Assembly: GCA_052388025.1 (NCBI GenBank)
Contig: JBQTIP010000020.1
Span: 18,076-82,075, forward strand
Length of the DNA stretch: 64,000 nucleotides
Origin: JBQTIP01 sp052388025
GTDB taxonomy: Bacteria > Actinomycetota > UBA4738 > HRBIN12
Direction: 5' to 3'
Shown here: piece after piece, positions 54,986 to 63,237 of the stretch
Layout: each line of letters starts with the position of its first letter
Position numbering within the stretch: position 1 is the stretch's first letter
Translations under genes and position numbers: made by a program
Notes under the pieces: generated by a model
Told to the model about the DNA's origin: nothing
Seen by the model: the letters and a program-made list of their open reading frames with translations, nothing else
Database searches by the model: none

Positions 54986-56638
54986 TCAGAACCGTGGGGT
55001 CTCTGTGTACCCGCCGAAGACTTCACGCAGCGTCTCGATGATCTCCCCCTCCGTGCAGTAGGCACGGGCGCAATCTACGAGCGGCTCGATCAGGTTCTCA
55101 TCGGTCCGGGCGGCCGCGCCCAGACGAGCGAGGGCCGCCTCCGCCTCCGGGCCGTCCCGATCCGATCGCATGTCCCGTACCGCCCGGATCTGTGCCTCCT
55201 CGGTCTCGGGCGCGATGACGAGCGTGTCGATCGGCTCCTCGCCCTCCTCGACGAACTCGTTGACGCCGACCTTGATCCGCCGAACCTTCTCGTAGAGGGT
55301 CTGCTCGCGGTAGGCGGCCTCGGCGATCTCCCCCTGAAAGTACCCACGCTCGATGCCGGCCAGCACGCCTTCGAGGATCGAGCCCCCTCCCATGGCGTCG
55401 ATCCTCGCGAAGTACTCCTCGGCCAGGGCCTCCATCCTGTTCGTGAGGGACTCGACGAAGTACGCCCCTCCCAGCGGGTCGATCACGTTCGCGACGCCGG
55501 TCTCGTATGCGATGACCTGCTGGGTCCGAAGCGCGATCCGAGCGGCGTCCTCGGTGGGAAGCGCGAGCACCTCATCGAGCGCGTTCGTGTGGAGCGACTG
55601 CGTCCCGCCCAGCACGGCGGCCAGAGCCTCGAGCGCGGTTCGCACGATGTTGCTCTCCGGCTGCTGCGCCGTCAGAGAGACCCCGGCGGTCTGCGTGTGG
55701 AACCGAAGCCGGAGCGACTCGTCGTCCTTCGCGCCGTATCGCTCGCGAAGCCACCGCGCCCAGATGCGACGCGCGGCGCGGTACTTCGCGATCTCCTCGA
55801 AGAAGTCGATGTGCGCGTTGAAGAAGAAGGACAGGCCCTGCGAGAAGCGGTCGATGTCCATCCCACGCTGCTGGCCGAGCTCAACGTAGGCGAACCCGTC
55901 GGCCAGCGTGAACGCGAGCTCCTGCGCCGCCGTCGAGCCGGCTTCGCGGATGTGGTATCCGGACACGCTGATCGGGTGCCACTTCGGGCACCGTCGCTCG
56001 CAGAACTCGATCAGGTCGCCGATCAGGCGGAGATGCGGCCGCGGCGGGAAGATCCACTCCTTCTCGGCGATGTACTCCTTCAGGATGTCGGTCTGGAGTG
56101 TCCCGCCTAACCTGGCCCAGTCCACACCCTGCCGCTCGGCCGCGGCGAGGAAGAACGCGAAGATCACGACGGCCGGCCCGCTGATAGTCATCGACGTCGA
56201 GATGTCTCCGAGCGGGATGTCGTCGAACAGCGCCTCGAAGTCGGCGAGCGAGTCGGTCGCCACGCCGCAACGCCCGACCTCGCCCTCCGACAGGGGATCG
56301 TCGGAGTCGCGCCCCATGAGGGTCGGCATGTCGAACGCAACCGAGAGCCCGCCCTGCCCCTGCGCGAGAAGGAACTTGTAGCGGGCGTTGGTCTCGGCGG
56401 CGGAGCCGAAGCCGGCGAACTGCCGCATGGTCCACAGCCGGCCGCGATACATGGTCGGGTAGACGCCGCGGGTGAACGGGTAGCGCCCCGGCTGGCCGAG
56501 GTCGCGGTCGTGATCGAGGTCGGCGACGTCCTCGGGGGTGTAGAGCGGCTTCAGCGGCTCTCCCGAGAGCGTCTCGAAGTCCGCGTCGCGCTCACCGGCG
56601 CGCCGGTACTGATCCTCCCACCGCTCGTTTTCGGCCAT
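54986..56638 (-). CDS. Acyl-CoA mutase large subunit (methylmalonyl-/isobutyryl-CoA mutase family)
   Basis: Adenosylcobalamin-dependent carbon-skeleton mutase, substrate-binding TIM barrel, 550 aa. ATG at 56638 begins the homology. Segments include YPTMYRGRLWTMRQFAGFG, FDMPTLMGRDSDDP, STSMTISGPA, YHIREAGSTAAQELA, and FHTQTAGVSLTAQQP with LGGTQSLHTNALDE. There is no B12-binding domain, so it must pair with a separate small subunit, as in split mutases; none is in the window. Methylmalonyl-CoA, isobutyryl-CoA or ethylmalonyl-CoA are all possible substrates. It follows meaB by 10 bp. Confidence 0.94.
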   Translation of the reverse strand: MAENERWEDQYRRAGERDADFETLSGEPLKPLYTPEDVADLDHDRDLGQPGRYPFTRGVYPTMYRGRLWTMRQFAGFGSAAETNARYKFLLAQGQGGLSVAFDMPTLMGRDSDDPLSEGEVGRCGVATDSLADFEALFDDIPLGDISTSMTISGPAVVIFAFFLAAAERQGVDWARLGGTLQTDILKEYIAEKEWIFPPRPHLRLIGDLIEFCERRCPKWHPISVSGYHIREAGSTAAQELAFTLADGFAYVELGQQRGMDIDRFSQGLSFFFNAHIDFFEEIAKYRAARRIWARWLRERYGAKDDESLRLRFHTQTAGVSLTAQQPESNIVRTALEALAAVLGGTQSLHTNALDEVLALPTEDAARIALRTQQVIAYETGVANVIDPLGGAYFVESLTNRMEALAEEYFARIDAMGGGSILEGVLAGIERGYFQGEIAEAAYREQTLYEKVRRIKVGVNEFVEEGEEPIDTLVIAPETEEAQIRAVRDMRSDRDGPEAEAALARLGAAARTDENLIEPLVDCARAYCTEGEIIETLREVFGGYTETPRF

Positions 56639-56648
56639 GGACCTGGTC

Positions 56649-57593
56649 CTACCCGGGATCTCGGGTCGCTTTCCCAACCAGGATAACCGCGGCCTGATAA
56701 GGGTCGATCCGGCGCCCCTCCAGCTCGTCCGCCAATCCCGCCTGCGCGGCCAGCAGCCCGCCGATCCTCCCCCGCAGGCGCTCCGTCGCGAGGGTTTCCA
56801 CCTCGCGGAGCAGCCGCCCGCGCCGTCTGAGGGCAAGTCCGCCGCTCTCCTCCAGGTGCTCGCGGTGCCGCTCGATGACCGACCACAGCTCCTCGATGCC
56901 CTCGGAGTCCCTCGCCGACGCCGGTAGTACAGGCGGAACCCAGTCGAGCTCCGGGCCCATGCGGATCATGTTCTCCAGCTCACGGACGGCCTCCTCCGCG
57001 CCCTCGCGGTCGGCTTTGTTGACGACGAAGACATCGGCGATCTCGAGGATTCCCGCCTTCGCGACCTGGACGGCGTCGCCCCAGCCCGGCGAGACCACCA
57101 CGAGCGTCGTGTCGGTCGCGGCCGCGACCTCCACCTCCGCCTGGCCGACGCCAACGGTCTCGACCAGCACGAGGTCCTTGCCCGACGCGTCGAGGATCCG
57201 CACGGCCTCGGGCGCTGCCAGCGCCATTCCGCCGAGATGCCCCCGCGTCGCCATCGAGCGGATGAACACGCCCGGGTCTGTGGCGTGCCCTTGCATCCGG
57301 AGCCGATCGCCGAGCAGCGCGCCTCCGGTGAACGGCGAAGTGGGATCGATCGCGAGCACGGCCACGTTCCTGCTTCGCTCGCGAGCGGCCGCCACGAGAG
57401 CCCCCGCCAGCGTCGACTTCCCGACGCCCGGCGAGCCCGTCAGCCCGACCGTGTACGCGCGCCCGGTGTGCTCGTACAGCGAGGCCGAGAGCTCCTCCAG
57501 GCCATCCGCCCCGTCCTCGACCATCGAGATGGCGCGAGCCACCGCACGAGGATCACCGATCAGGATCCCGTCGACGATCGAGGCCACGTCCAT
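56649..57593 (-). CDS. meaB: MeaB/ArgK-type GTPase, mutase chaperone
   Basis: G3E-family GTPase of 314 aa that gates cobalamin loading and protects B12 mutases. P-loop GSPGVGKSTL, switch region DPTSPFTGGALLGDRLRM, DLVLVETVGVGQAE (Walker B/switch II) and NKAD (guanine specificity) are intact. The mutase large subunit gene follows directly, which fixes its role. Confidence 0.96.
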   Translation of the reverse strand: MDVASIVDGILIGDPRAVARAISMVEDGADGLEELSASLYEHTGRAYTVGLTGSPGVGKSTLAGALVAAARERSRNVAVLAIDPTSPFTGGALLGDRLRMQGHATDPGVFIRSMATRGHLGGMALAAPEAVRILDASGKDLVLVETVGVGQAEVEVAAATDTTLVVVSPGWGDAVQVAKAGILEIADVFVVNKADREGAEEAVRELENMIRMGPELDWVPPVLPASARDSEGIEELWSVIERHREHLEESGGLALRRRGRLLREVETLATERLRGRIGGLLAAQAGLADELEGRRIDPYQAAVILVGKATRDPG

Positions 57594-57880
57594 CTCGGAA
57601 GGGTACCCCGGGCCGGCCGGATGTAGGTGCGGGAGGAAGGCGAAGGGAGGGCTCCGGAGCCGGGGCGAGCATCACACCCCATCGCCGCGGCCTCGGGGCT
57701 ACTTCCGAAGGAGTCTCCCCTTAGGCCCCCCGAAGGAGGCGATGCGGCGAAGAAGGGCGTTCAGCGCGTCCCAGCCTCCGCAACCCTCCCCTCGCCAGAT
57801 CAGGTACGCGGGTACCTGAAGACGTGCCGGCGTCGCTGGAAGTATGCCACGATCACCGTTCGCGTGCGTGGTCAGGCTGG
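57594..57880. other. Upstream region of the meaB-mutase operon with a palindrome
   Basis: 287 bp without a convincing gene. TCAGGTAC-GCGG-GTACCTGA (57800-57819) is a perfect 8-bp inverted repeat, about 210 bp upstream of meaB and 62 bp after the end of the zinc-ribbon gene. It could be an operator or part of a terminator. Open frames here have no recognisable domain. Confidence 0.45.
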
Positions 57881-58579
57881 TTACTTGCCGGAGGCCAGCA
57901 GAGCTCCGCCGGCCGCAGCGACGTACACCCCCGCGCCCAGCGCCGAGAAAACGTCGCCGACGTCGCCCCCAAAGGCGTTCAGGGCCCTGATCAGCTGGAC
58001 CACGAAGGCGACGACCATCGCGAGGGCCAGGCCTCCACCCAGCCGTCGGAGGCTCGACGACTTCGGGACGAACGCCAGGGCGGCGCCGCCGGCACCCACG
58101 ATCAGGAGAGCGACGCCGAGCTTGAAGGCCCCGGAGGTCGCGTCGAAGTCGTAGAGCGCGTTGAAGGCGATGTCGAATGCCTTCGTCGAGCCGAACCGAC
58201 CGCTGAGCCACGGTAGGAACGAAGCGACCGCTACAGCCACGCCGCCGATCAGCGCCAGCGGCGCTGCCTTGAGTCCCGCCACAGAGGGTCGTGCGGGCGC
58301 CGACGCCGTTCCAGGAACGGCCGTCGGGAAGACCTGAGTTGGCTGCTGGTCGCTCGGATGCGCGGCGGGGATGGGCGGAGGGGGCGGCGGAGGGGGAAGG
58401 TGGAGCGGCGGCGGAGGCGGGGGAGCCAGTGGCGGAAGCTCAGGGCTCGCGGACGGCTCCCCAGCAACAGGCTCGGGGACCGGTCCGCCCTCCTCGAATC
58501 GCGCACCGCAGTTGCTGCAGAAGACGACCCCGGGCCGCCTGCGCGTCCCGCACCTGGAACAGAAAGCCGCCTCGGACAT
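57881..58579 (-). CDS. Zinc-ribbon, proline-rich membrane protein, unknown
   Basis: Protein of 232 aa. Two CxxC pairs at the N-terminus (FCSRCG, FCSNCG) form a zinc ribbon. A linker with long proline runs (about 50-70) follows, then four hydrophobic segments in the last 125 residues, one of which starts ALIGGVAVAVASFLPWLSG. Zinc-ribbon plus membrane helices is a common unassigned plan in actinobacteria. The proline runs make the plus strand a long G-rich tract. Confidence 0.8.
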   Translation of the reverse strand: MSEAAFCSRCGTRRRPGVVFCSNCGARFEEGGPVPEPVAGEPSASPELPPLAPPPPPPLHLPPPPPPPPIPAAHPSDQQPTQVFPTAVPGTASAPARPSVAGLKAAPLALIGGVAVAVASFLPWLSGRFGSTKAFDIAFNALYDFDATSGAFKLGVALLIVGAGGAALAFVPKSSSLRRLGGGLALAMVVAFVVQLIRALNAFGGDVGDVFSALGAGVYVAAAGGALLASGK

Positions 58580-58657
58580 CCCGGTCCTCCCGCGCTCGAC
58601 TCCGCCGCATCATGGCAGGACGCCCGTCCGGAGCGCAACGAGATTCCTCGTGGGGGT

Positions 58658-59917
58658 TCAGCCCAGCGGCGGATGTGGGGCGCCGGCAGGAGCCGCACCC
58701 GGGATGGCCATCAGGGCGTCCCGTAGCGACTTGCAGTACTCGCGCTGACGAACGAGATCCGGGTGGTCCGCCGCATCGACCCTGGTCCGGACCATCGCGA
58801 GGTTCACCTGCTCGCGCTGCAGCCGCTTCAGGAGGCCCGCCGCCTTCGAGCCGGCTCGCTTCTGCATGTCGCGTCGAGCGAGGCGCCGCGAGGCCGGGTC
58901 CTGGAGGATGGCGAGCTCGGACTGCCAGAGCCCGATCGCCCCGGCCTCCGAGGCGAGCGCCGACCGCAGCCAGCGGCTCTCGCGCCGGCGAGCCAACACG
59001 ACGGCAACCGCGACGCAACCGAGCAGCGGCATCCCCTTCACCGCCGCGGCCAGCGGGATCGTGAGCCAGTCCCCGACGGAGCTGAGGCGGCTCGGGAAGA
59101 AGTCGAGCCAGGGGGAGTTCCAGAGGAAGTGCCCGGTCATCGCGGACAGGAACAGCCCCGCTGCCACGAGCGCCCGCCTCCGGAACGGGGCTTCCTCCCG
59201 CCTTGCGACGAAGTACGCGATGCCCATCCCGGCGAGCCCCGTGTACAGCACGTGTCCGTACAAGCCGCTCGAGAGCACCCGGATGTAGAAGCCGGCGAGC
59301 ACGCCCGAGAGCTCTCCGCCGAAGATCCCGATGAAGTAGAAGACATCCTCGACGACGGCGAACCCCAGGCCGCAAACGGCTCCGTACACGAACCCGTCCA
59401 TCACGTCGTCGATCTCGCTCCGGGCGATCAGGTAGATCAGCACGACGCCGGCCGCCTTCAGGGTCTCCTCGACGAACGGGGCGGTGAGCGCCGCCGTCCA
59501 GCGCGAGGCGAACTCGGGACCGCCTACCCGGGCGACGACGAGTCCCCAGCCGTGGTTGGCCAGGCCGGCCAGAGTCGTCGCCGCCACGGCACCCCACAGG
59601 AGCGCGCCGATGAGGACCGACATCGGTTCGCGCTCATACAGGTCGAGGAAGTAGATCGCTAGGAACACCGGTAGCGCGTACACCACAAGCAAGATCCACG
59701 AGAGCGCCCAACCCGACGGCGAGATCCGCTGGAACACCGTCTGCTCCGAGATCGCGAAGATCCCGGTTCCGAGCATGACGACGACGTAGACCCAGAACCC
59801 CGGCTGCCGGGGTTGGAACAGCGAGGCCCTGTGCCCCCATCGCCGGCGGATAGACGGCGGTTGCACCGTCGGGGGCGGCGGGGCGGCGGGAGGCGGAGCG
59901 ATCGGCTGCTGCCCCAA
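58658..59917 (-). CDS. PrsW-family intramembrane metalloprotease
   Basis: Polytopic protein of 419 aa with a proline-rich cytoplasmic N-terminus and about 9 helices. The active-site Glu pair is in APFVEETLKA, with VVEDVFYF and SAMTGHFLWNS carrying further conserved Glu and His, as in PrsW proteases. B. subtilis PrsW starts cleavage of an anti-sigma factor; the target here is unknown. It follows the 197-aa membrane protein gene by 1 bp. Confidence 0.9.
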   Translation of the reverse strand: MGQQPIAPPPAAPPPPTVQPPSIRRRWGHRASLFQPRQPGFWVYVVVMLGTGIFAISEQTVFQRISPSGWALSWILLVVYALPVFLAIYFLDLYEREPMSVLIGALLWGAVAATTLAGLANHGWGLVVARVGGPEFASRWTAALTAPFVEETLKAAGVVLIYLIARSEIDDVMDGFVYGAVCGLGFAVVEDVFYFIGIFGGELSGVLAGFYIRVLSSGLYGHVLYTGLAGMGIAYFVARREEAPFRRRALVAAGLFLSAMTGHFLWNSPWLDFFPSRLSSVGDWLTIPLAAAVKGMPLLGCVAVAVVLARRRESRWLRSALASEAGAIGLWQSELAILQDPASRRLARRDMQKRAGSKAAGLLKRLQREQVNLAMVRTRVDAADHPDLVRQREYCKSLRDALMAIPGAAPAGAPHPPLG

Positions 59918-59918
59918 G

Positions 59919-60512
59919 TCAGCGAACCTCCGCGGTCTCGATCATCTCGTGGATGTCCCCCCCCACGTAGTCCAGCAGGCCGGCCGGCGCCCACCCATCG
60001 AACACCACTCCGACGCCGCTCGGGGAGACGACCGTCGTGACTTCTCCCTCGATCGGGGTCTGGCCCCGGCCGAACACCCCTATGTAGAAGATCCGCACCG
60101 CGCTGAGGCCGGACCGCAGCTCGATCCGCTGGATCCGCTGCGATACCGACAGCCGCTCGGCACCGGGCTCCAGGACCTGCGTCACGAACTCGCGGACGAT
60201 CGAGGCGGCGTCTCCAGCGAACCCGATCGCTATGACGTCCAGGTTGCCGCCCCCTCGGGTTAGCTCGATGCCGGGGGGGTCGTCGAAGCGCCGGGCCAGC
60301 TCCCACCCGGACAACGGAGAGATCCGGACGACGCCGCCCACAGTCACAGGAAGGCCGGCGGGCTTCGATAGCGTCGCCGCAGTGACGTAGCCACCGAAGA
60401 CGACCGCGAAGATGACGGCCACGACGGCGAAGGCCGGGACCCATCGCCGCTCCGTCGGCTCACGCGGAACCACGGTGGTCGACGGCGCCGGCCCGAGCGG
60501 TTGCTGTTCCAT
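59919..60512 (-). CDS. Single-pass membrane protein, unknown
   Basis: Protein of 197 aa with one membrane helix (about 26-46, VPAFAVVAVIFAVVFGGYV) and an external alpha/beta domain of about 150 residues. A short Pro-rich cytoplasmic N-terminus resembles that of the adjacent PrsW protein. The ATG overlaps the stop of the SCP2 gene (ATGA) and PrsW starts 1 bp after its own stop, so the three are probably coupled. It could be a PrsW substrate or partner; no homology recognised. Confidence 0.8.
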   Translation of the reverse strand: MEQQPLGPAPSTTVVPREPTERRWVPAFAVVAVIFAVVFGGYVTAATLSKPAGLPVTVGGVVRISPLSGWELARRFDDPPGIELTRGGGNLDVIAIGFAGDAASIVREFVTQVLEPGAERLSVSQRIQRIELRSGLSAVRIFYIGVFGRGQTPIEGEVTTVVSPSGVGVVFDGWAPAGLLDYVGGDIHEMIETAEVR

Positions 60513-60922
60513 CAGGCCACGGACAGGAGCATGTTGAGCCTGGCCAGCTTCCGGGGGTGCCGAACAAGACCGGCGACCCGTACTTCGCCCGCGAGCAGCT
60601 TGCGGACGACCGACCTTCCCTCTCGAGTAAGCACATCCGGGAGCCCGAAGCGGAGCGGGACCGACGTCAGCTCGATCAGCGCGCCGGAATCGGCGCGGAT
60701 CCGAACATCCGGCCTCCGCTCCACCGGCCCGTTCGCCACCCGGACTCGCCCGCGTTCCAGCAGCAGCGTGACCGCGACGCCCGCGTCCGGCGCCGTGAGG
60801 CCGATCGAGGCCCGCCGGAGCAGCCGCTGCCGCTCCGGATCGCGCTCAAGGTTCGCCTCGATCAGCCCGCCGACCATGGCGGCAAGGCCATTCGGCTCCG
60901 AATCGACATACTCGACGATCAC
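60512..60922 (-). CDS. SCP2 sterol-binding-fold protein
   Basis: Protein of 136 aa with the SCP2 layout: strands AGVAVTLLLERGRVRVANG, then RPDVRIRADSGALIELTS, and a C-terminal AGEVRVAGLVRHPRKLARLNMLL. Such domains bind lipids or fatty acyl chains. The start overlaps the alcohol dehydrogenase stop (ATGA) and the stop overlaps the next start. A second SCP2-like protein lies on the other side of the dehydrogenase. Confidence 0.8.
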   Translation of the reverse strand: MIVEYVDSEPNGLAAMVGGLIEANLERDPERQRLLRRASIGLTAPDAGVAVTLLLERGRVRVANGPVERRPDVRIRADSGALIELTSVPLRFGLPDVLTREGRSVVRKLLAGEVRVAGLVRHPRKLARLNMLLSVA

Positions 60923-61959
60923 GGTTCCAGCAGCACCTTCGTGGCTTCCCGCGAGTCGAACAGCTCATACCCTCGAGCGGCATCGGAGAGCGGCAGGCGG
61001 TGCGAGATGACCGGCAGCGGGTCGATCCTGCCCGTGACGACCTCGGTCATCGCGCGCTCCCACCAGGCGTGGACCGGGCAGATCCCCGCGAACTGGATGC
61101 GGAGCGCCCTCGTCCACCAGATGCCGACGGGCACCTCCAGGGATTCGCTCGTGTACATGCCGACGACCGCCACCGTCCCGCCCCGGCGAACCACATCCAC
61201 CGCGCTCTCGAGCGCGTCCAGGCTCCCGACCGCTTCGATCACCACGTCGGCGCCCCGGCCCTCCGTCCACTCTGCGACGGCCATCTGCGGGTGCTGTTCC
61301 TTCACGTTGACCGGTGTCGCCCCCGCGCGGGCCGCCAGCTCCAGGCGGCCGGGCTCCAGGTCCAGGGCCAGCACCTGGGCGGCCCCGTGAACACGCGCCC
61401 CCTGCACGCAGAAGAACCCGACCGGGCCGGCGCCGATCACGGCCACGGTGTCTCCGGGCGAGACGCCCGCGACCGCGGCGCCGTAGTAACCCGTCGTGAG
61501 GATGTCGCCGACGAACAGGGCGCGTTCGTCCGCCATCCCGTCCGGGATGGACAGCAGGTTCGCGTCGGCGAACGGCACGCGAACAAGCTCGGCCTGAGCG
61601 CCGCCGAGCCCGCCGCCGAACACGCCGGCGCCCAAGTTCCGGAAGTCCTCACAGAGCTGTGTCTGCCCCACACGGCAGAACCAGCAGTGTCCGCACACGA
61701 TGTCGAATGCCACCACGACCCGGTCGCCTGGACGGAACCGCTCCACATCCGAGCCGACCTCTTCAACGACCCCCACGGCTTCGTGGCCGAGGGTCTCCCC
61801 GGGCTCGAGTGGCGCCTTGCCGTGGAGGAAATGAAGGTCCGAGCCGCAGATCGCCGACGTGGTGACGCGAACGACGGCGTCGTGCGGATCCTCGATCCGG
61901 GGGTCCGGGACCTCTCCGACGACGACGCTCCCGATACCCTGGTAGACGACGGCCCGCAC
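60919..61959 (-). CDS. Zinc-dependent alcohol dehydrogenase family protein
   Basis: Medium-chain dehydrogenase of 346 aa. Catalytic-zinc ligands are in AICGSDLHFLHG and GHEAVG; the four structural-zinc cysteines lie in CGHCWFCRVGQTQLC. The NAD fold motif is VIGAGPVGFF. GTG at 61959 has GGAGGGATCGA upstream. It resembles the threonine/formaldehyde dehydrogenase-like group of actinobacteria. Substrate unknown; the flanking SCP2 lipid-binding genes suggest a hydrophobic alcohol. Confidence 0.93.
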   Translation of the reverse strand: MRAVVYQGIGSVVVGEVPDPRIEDPHDAVVRVTTSAICGSDLHFLHGKAPLEPGETLGHEAVGVVEEVGSDVERFRPGDRVVVAFDIVCGHCWFCRVGQTQLCEDFRNLGAGVFGGGLGGAQAELVRVPFADANLLSIPDGMADERALFVGDILTTGYYGAAVAGVSPGDTVAVIGAGPVGFFCVQGARVHGAAQVLALDLEPGRLELAARAGATPVNVKEQHPQMAVAEWTEGRGADVVIEAVGSLDALESAVDVVRRGGTVAVVGMYTSESLEVPVGIWWTRALRIQFAGICPVHAWWERAMTEVVTGRIDPLPVISHRLPLSDAARGYELFDSREATKVLLEP

Positions 61960-61988
61960 TCGATCCCTCCGATCGACGGCCGGCCGGG

Positions 61989-62423
61989 CTACCCGCCCGA
62001 GCTCGCCGGCTCGTCGAGGAACTCGGTCGGCACTGTCTCGGTGAGGTGCACGAGCTCGTTGGCCGCGCGGATGTAGCGCACGATCGTTGGCAGATCGCCT
62101 TTCAGCTTGAGCTTCCCCTGCATCATGGCCTTGACCGGGTCCAGCTCGCCCCGGAGGATCTCCTTCCACCTGGTGTAGGGAGCGCGGATGACGTAGCGCG
62201 CCCTCTCTCCCTCCTCGCGTTCAACCAGGCGCCCGGCCCGGCACTCCCCATGCCAAAGGTCGAGCCAGCCCCACACGTCTTCGGGATGGTTCTTGTCCGG
62301 TTCCGCCTCGAAGACGAACGCGACGTCGCCTTCCCACTCCGCCGCCGCGTCCCGGTATTCCGAGGAGCCGTTGATCGCCTCAACGAATGCCGCGAACCAC
62401 TCGTCGCTCGGGAACACGGACAT
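61989..62423 (-). CDS. SCP2 sterol-transfer family protein
   Basis: Protein of 144 aa. The core has WEGDVAFVFEAEPD, ARYVIRAPYTRWKEILRGELDPVKAMMQGKLKLKGDL and a final helix. DPVKAMMxGKLKxKGD is a strong SCP2 signature. Likely lipid or acyl-CoA binding. It precedes the alcohol dehydrogenase gene on the same strand (29-bp gap). Confidence 0.88.
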   Translation of the reverse strand: MSVFPSDEWFAAFVEAINGSSEYRDAAAEWEGDVAFVFEAEPDKNHPEDVWGWLDLWHGECRAGRLVEREEGERARYVIRAPYTRWKEILRGELDPVKAMMQGKLKLKGDLPTIVRYIRAANELVHLTETVPTEFLDEPASSGG

Positions 62424-62466
62424 CAGCGTCTCCCTCCGGGTCGGCTCTCTCGCGAGTAAAGCACGT

Positions 62467-63237
62467 CTACCGCTGGAGCAGGATAAGGGTGAGGCCGACC
62501 AGATTGAACGTCGAGTGGGCGACCAGGTTGGCGACGATGTTTCCCCGCCTTTCGTACAGCAGGGCGAACCCGAGGCCCGTGAACACCATCACGGTCATCA
62601 AGAAGACGCTATCCAGCCACGGGCCGGGGATGTAGTGGATGAGGGCGAACGCGATCGACGAGCCGGCCGCGCCGGGCGCGAACCCGTACCGGTCCCGAAG
62701 CGCTCGAAACAGGCATCCACGGAAGAAGATCTCCTCCCCGGCCGGTGCGACGGCCAACGCGTACGTCGCGATGAAGGCGAGACTCAGGCCGTCGATGTTC
62801 CCCGGCACCTGTTCCGGCACACGGACCGTCCGGCCCGAGACCGCCTCGAACAGCAAGTTCAGGAGCAGGCCCACCCCGAACGCGAGGACCGGGTAGAGCA
62901 GCAGACCGAACCCGATCCCTGCCCGGATCTCGGGCCAGAGCCGGGACGGGAACCCGACGATCTCCTTCCATCGCGGGTGGAACCGATTCAGCCACCAGAG
63001 CAGCACCCCCAGAAGGAGAAGGAACTGCACGACGGTTGCGACCCATCGCGCGAGGCCGGGCGGCTCGACGAGCTGGAACAGCGGCAACGCGACGAGCCCG
63101 ACGACGAGCAAGCCGATGAGGTACACGCTCACGGCCTCCCACCAGCGCCAGGTGGCGAGCGGACGGGGCGAAGCTTCGACCGGCGGCTCCTCCGCCGGCC
63201 AGAGGCCGTCGGGCCGTGGAGGGATGTCGTCGGTCAC
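62467..63237 (-). CDS. CPBP-family intramembrane metalloprotease
   Basis: Membrane protein of 256 aa (Abi/CAAX-prenyl protease-like) with about 7 helices. The motif VAPAGEEIFFRGCLF carries the EExxxR catalytic set, and SSIAFALIHYIPG carries the conserved His of the second motif. C-terminal helix NIVANLVAHSTFN fits the third motif. GTG at 63237 overlaps the upstream stop by 4 bp. It has a cytoplasmic Pro-rich N-terminus. Peptide substrate unknown. Confidence 0.9.
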   Translation of the reverse strand: MTDDIPPRPDGLWPAEEPPVEASPRPLATWRWWEAVSVYLIGLLVVGLVALPLFQLVEPPGLARWVATVVQFLLLLGVLLWWLNRFHPRWKEIVGFPSRLWPEIRAGIGFGLLLYPVLAFGVGLLLNLLFEAVSGRTVRVPEQVPGNIDGLSLAFIATYALAVAPAGEEIFFRGCLFRALRDRYGFAPGAAGSSIAFALIHYIPGPWLDSVFLMTVMVFTGLGFALLYERRGNIVANLVAHSTFNLVGLTLILLQR

